NCBI GenBank assembly: GCA_947498595.1
Contig: CANMKX010000012.1
Coordinates: 1 to 64,000 of the forward strand
Length of the DNA stretch: 64,000 nt
Direction of reading: 5' to 3'
Source of the DNA: an uncultured Aquimarina sp.
GTDB taxonomy: Bacteria; Bacteroidota; Bacteroidia; Flavobacteriales; Flavobacteriaceae
Below are positions 63,626-64,000 of this stretch, piece after piece. Position numbers and translations under genes: made by a program. The notes under the pieces were generated by a model, which saw only the letters and a list, made by a program, of their open reading frames with translations, had not been told where the DNA came from and did not search any database. Positions within the stretch are counted from its first letter, which is position 1; every line of letters starts with the position of its first letter.

Positions 63626-63658
63626 AAGAGGCTATAGTTGTAACTATAGTCTCTTTTT
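63626..63658 (+). terminator. Terminator after sufD
   Basis: AAGAG plus CTATAGTT (63626-63639, one unpaired G) pairs with AACTATAG plus CTCTT (63642-63655, one unpaired T), then T-rich. It ends the SUF transcript before sufS could be reached. Confidence 0.8.
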
Positions 63659-63827
63659 AATTTTATAGAATTCTATTGTTAATTACGTTAACAATTACAC
63701 AAAAAAAAGCATTTTTTTTACAGTTTTACCACAAAAACATATTAATAAGCTGTTAAAATAGTATCACTTTGATAATTACATCATGGTTTTCTCGTTTCTA
63801 TCTTCACACAAACCAAATTTTATAATT

Positions 63828-64000
63828 ATGAAAAAATTAATGCTTAGCGTTGCTACACTAGCAATGATTGTCGCCTCTTGTTCAAAAGACGCAGATATCG
63901 TTGAAGATAACGCAATCACAGAAACTGAAATAACTGAAACTGATAACCAGTCAAAATCTAGACGTTGTTATTCTGCTGAAGTTTATGAAAAACAAATAAG
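63828..64000 (+). CDS. Lipoprotein, 3' end outside window (possible secreted protease N-terminus)
   Basis: 57 residues visible. Lipoprotein signal MKKLMLSVATLAMIVASC (Cys18), acidic Thr-rich linker, then SRRCYSAEVYEKQI. The last motif resembles the start of flavobacterial zinc metalloprotease precursors, but the catalytic part is beyond the window, so this is a weak hint. It begins after the SUF terminator. Confidence 0.6.
   Translation, partial: MKKLMLSVATLAMIVASCSKDADIVEDNAITETEITETDNQSKSRRCYSAEVYEKQI

Overview
The window looks like a chromosomal segment of a marine-type member of the Flavobacteriaceae (Bacteroidota). The DNA is AT-rich. Several promoters match the Bacteroidota pattern (TTG or TTTG, about 19 bases, then TAnnTTTG). 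Two proteins carry type IX secretion (T9SS) sorting tails. Family-typical genes are present: an IPExxxVDY protein, choice-of-anchor B proteins, a BNR-like repeat protein, Bacteroidota-type AddA/AddB and a SUF cluster. I cannot fix the genus from sequence alone. I saw no rRNA, tRNA or CRISPR array.

Layout. Positions 1-7004 (minus strand apart from the IS) form an accessory island. An abiEi/abiEii-like toxin-antitoxin pair is followed, with start/stop overlaps or 1-base gaps, by a double-GHKL histidine-kinase-like ATPase gene, a receiver-domain protein, an unrecognised conserved-looking protein and an Eco57I-like adenine methyltransferase. The ATPase gene carries an in-frame stop and a homopolymer frameshift. 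The methyltransferase is cut by an IS3-family element whose right end is near 615. The cassette therefore looks like a decaying conflict or defence system that I cannot match to a named one.

Positions 7209-10864 (plus) are a tight five-gene operon: a Cys-rich small protein, two RlaP-type nucleotidyltransferases, an unknown protein and a DUF434-type protein. This resembles RNA-repair gene neighbourhoods but has no ligase I can recognise. The stretch 10865-12050 holds a lipoprotein gene and two related hairpins whose stems co-vary.

Positions 12049-37054 are mostly minus-strand core genes: LpxH, QueD, a MATE pump, AddA/AddB flanking an OmpA protein, PurF, PurN and RNase H. Among them sit an unusual FeeM-like acyltransferase plus ThiF-like E1 pair with a 17-bp palindrome in its promoter, and a three-gene TonB receptor cluster that may handle a metal. 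Usp and SOD are on the plus strand.

Positions 37238-52000 carry acpP-fabF-rnc, an orphan sensor kinase, pyruvate kinase, a large BNR-repeat protein, aminopeptidase P, BrnQ and ThiL. Positions 52212-58119 are a plus-strand export operon: two paralogous anchor-B proteins with different targeting signals, a seven-repeat lipoprotein, MbnP and a di-heme MbnH/MauG-type cytochrome c peroxidase. Positions 58285-63589 are the SUF Fe-S assembly genes with two lipoprotein genes lodged between sufB and sufC. The window ends inside another lipoprotein gene.
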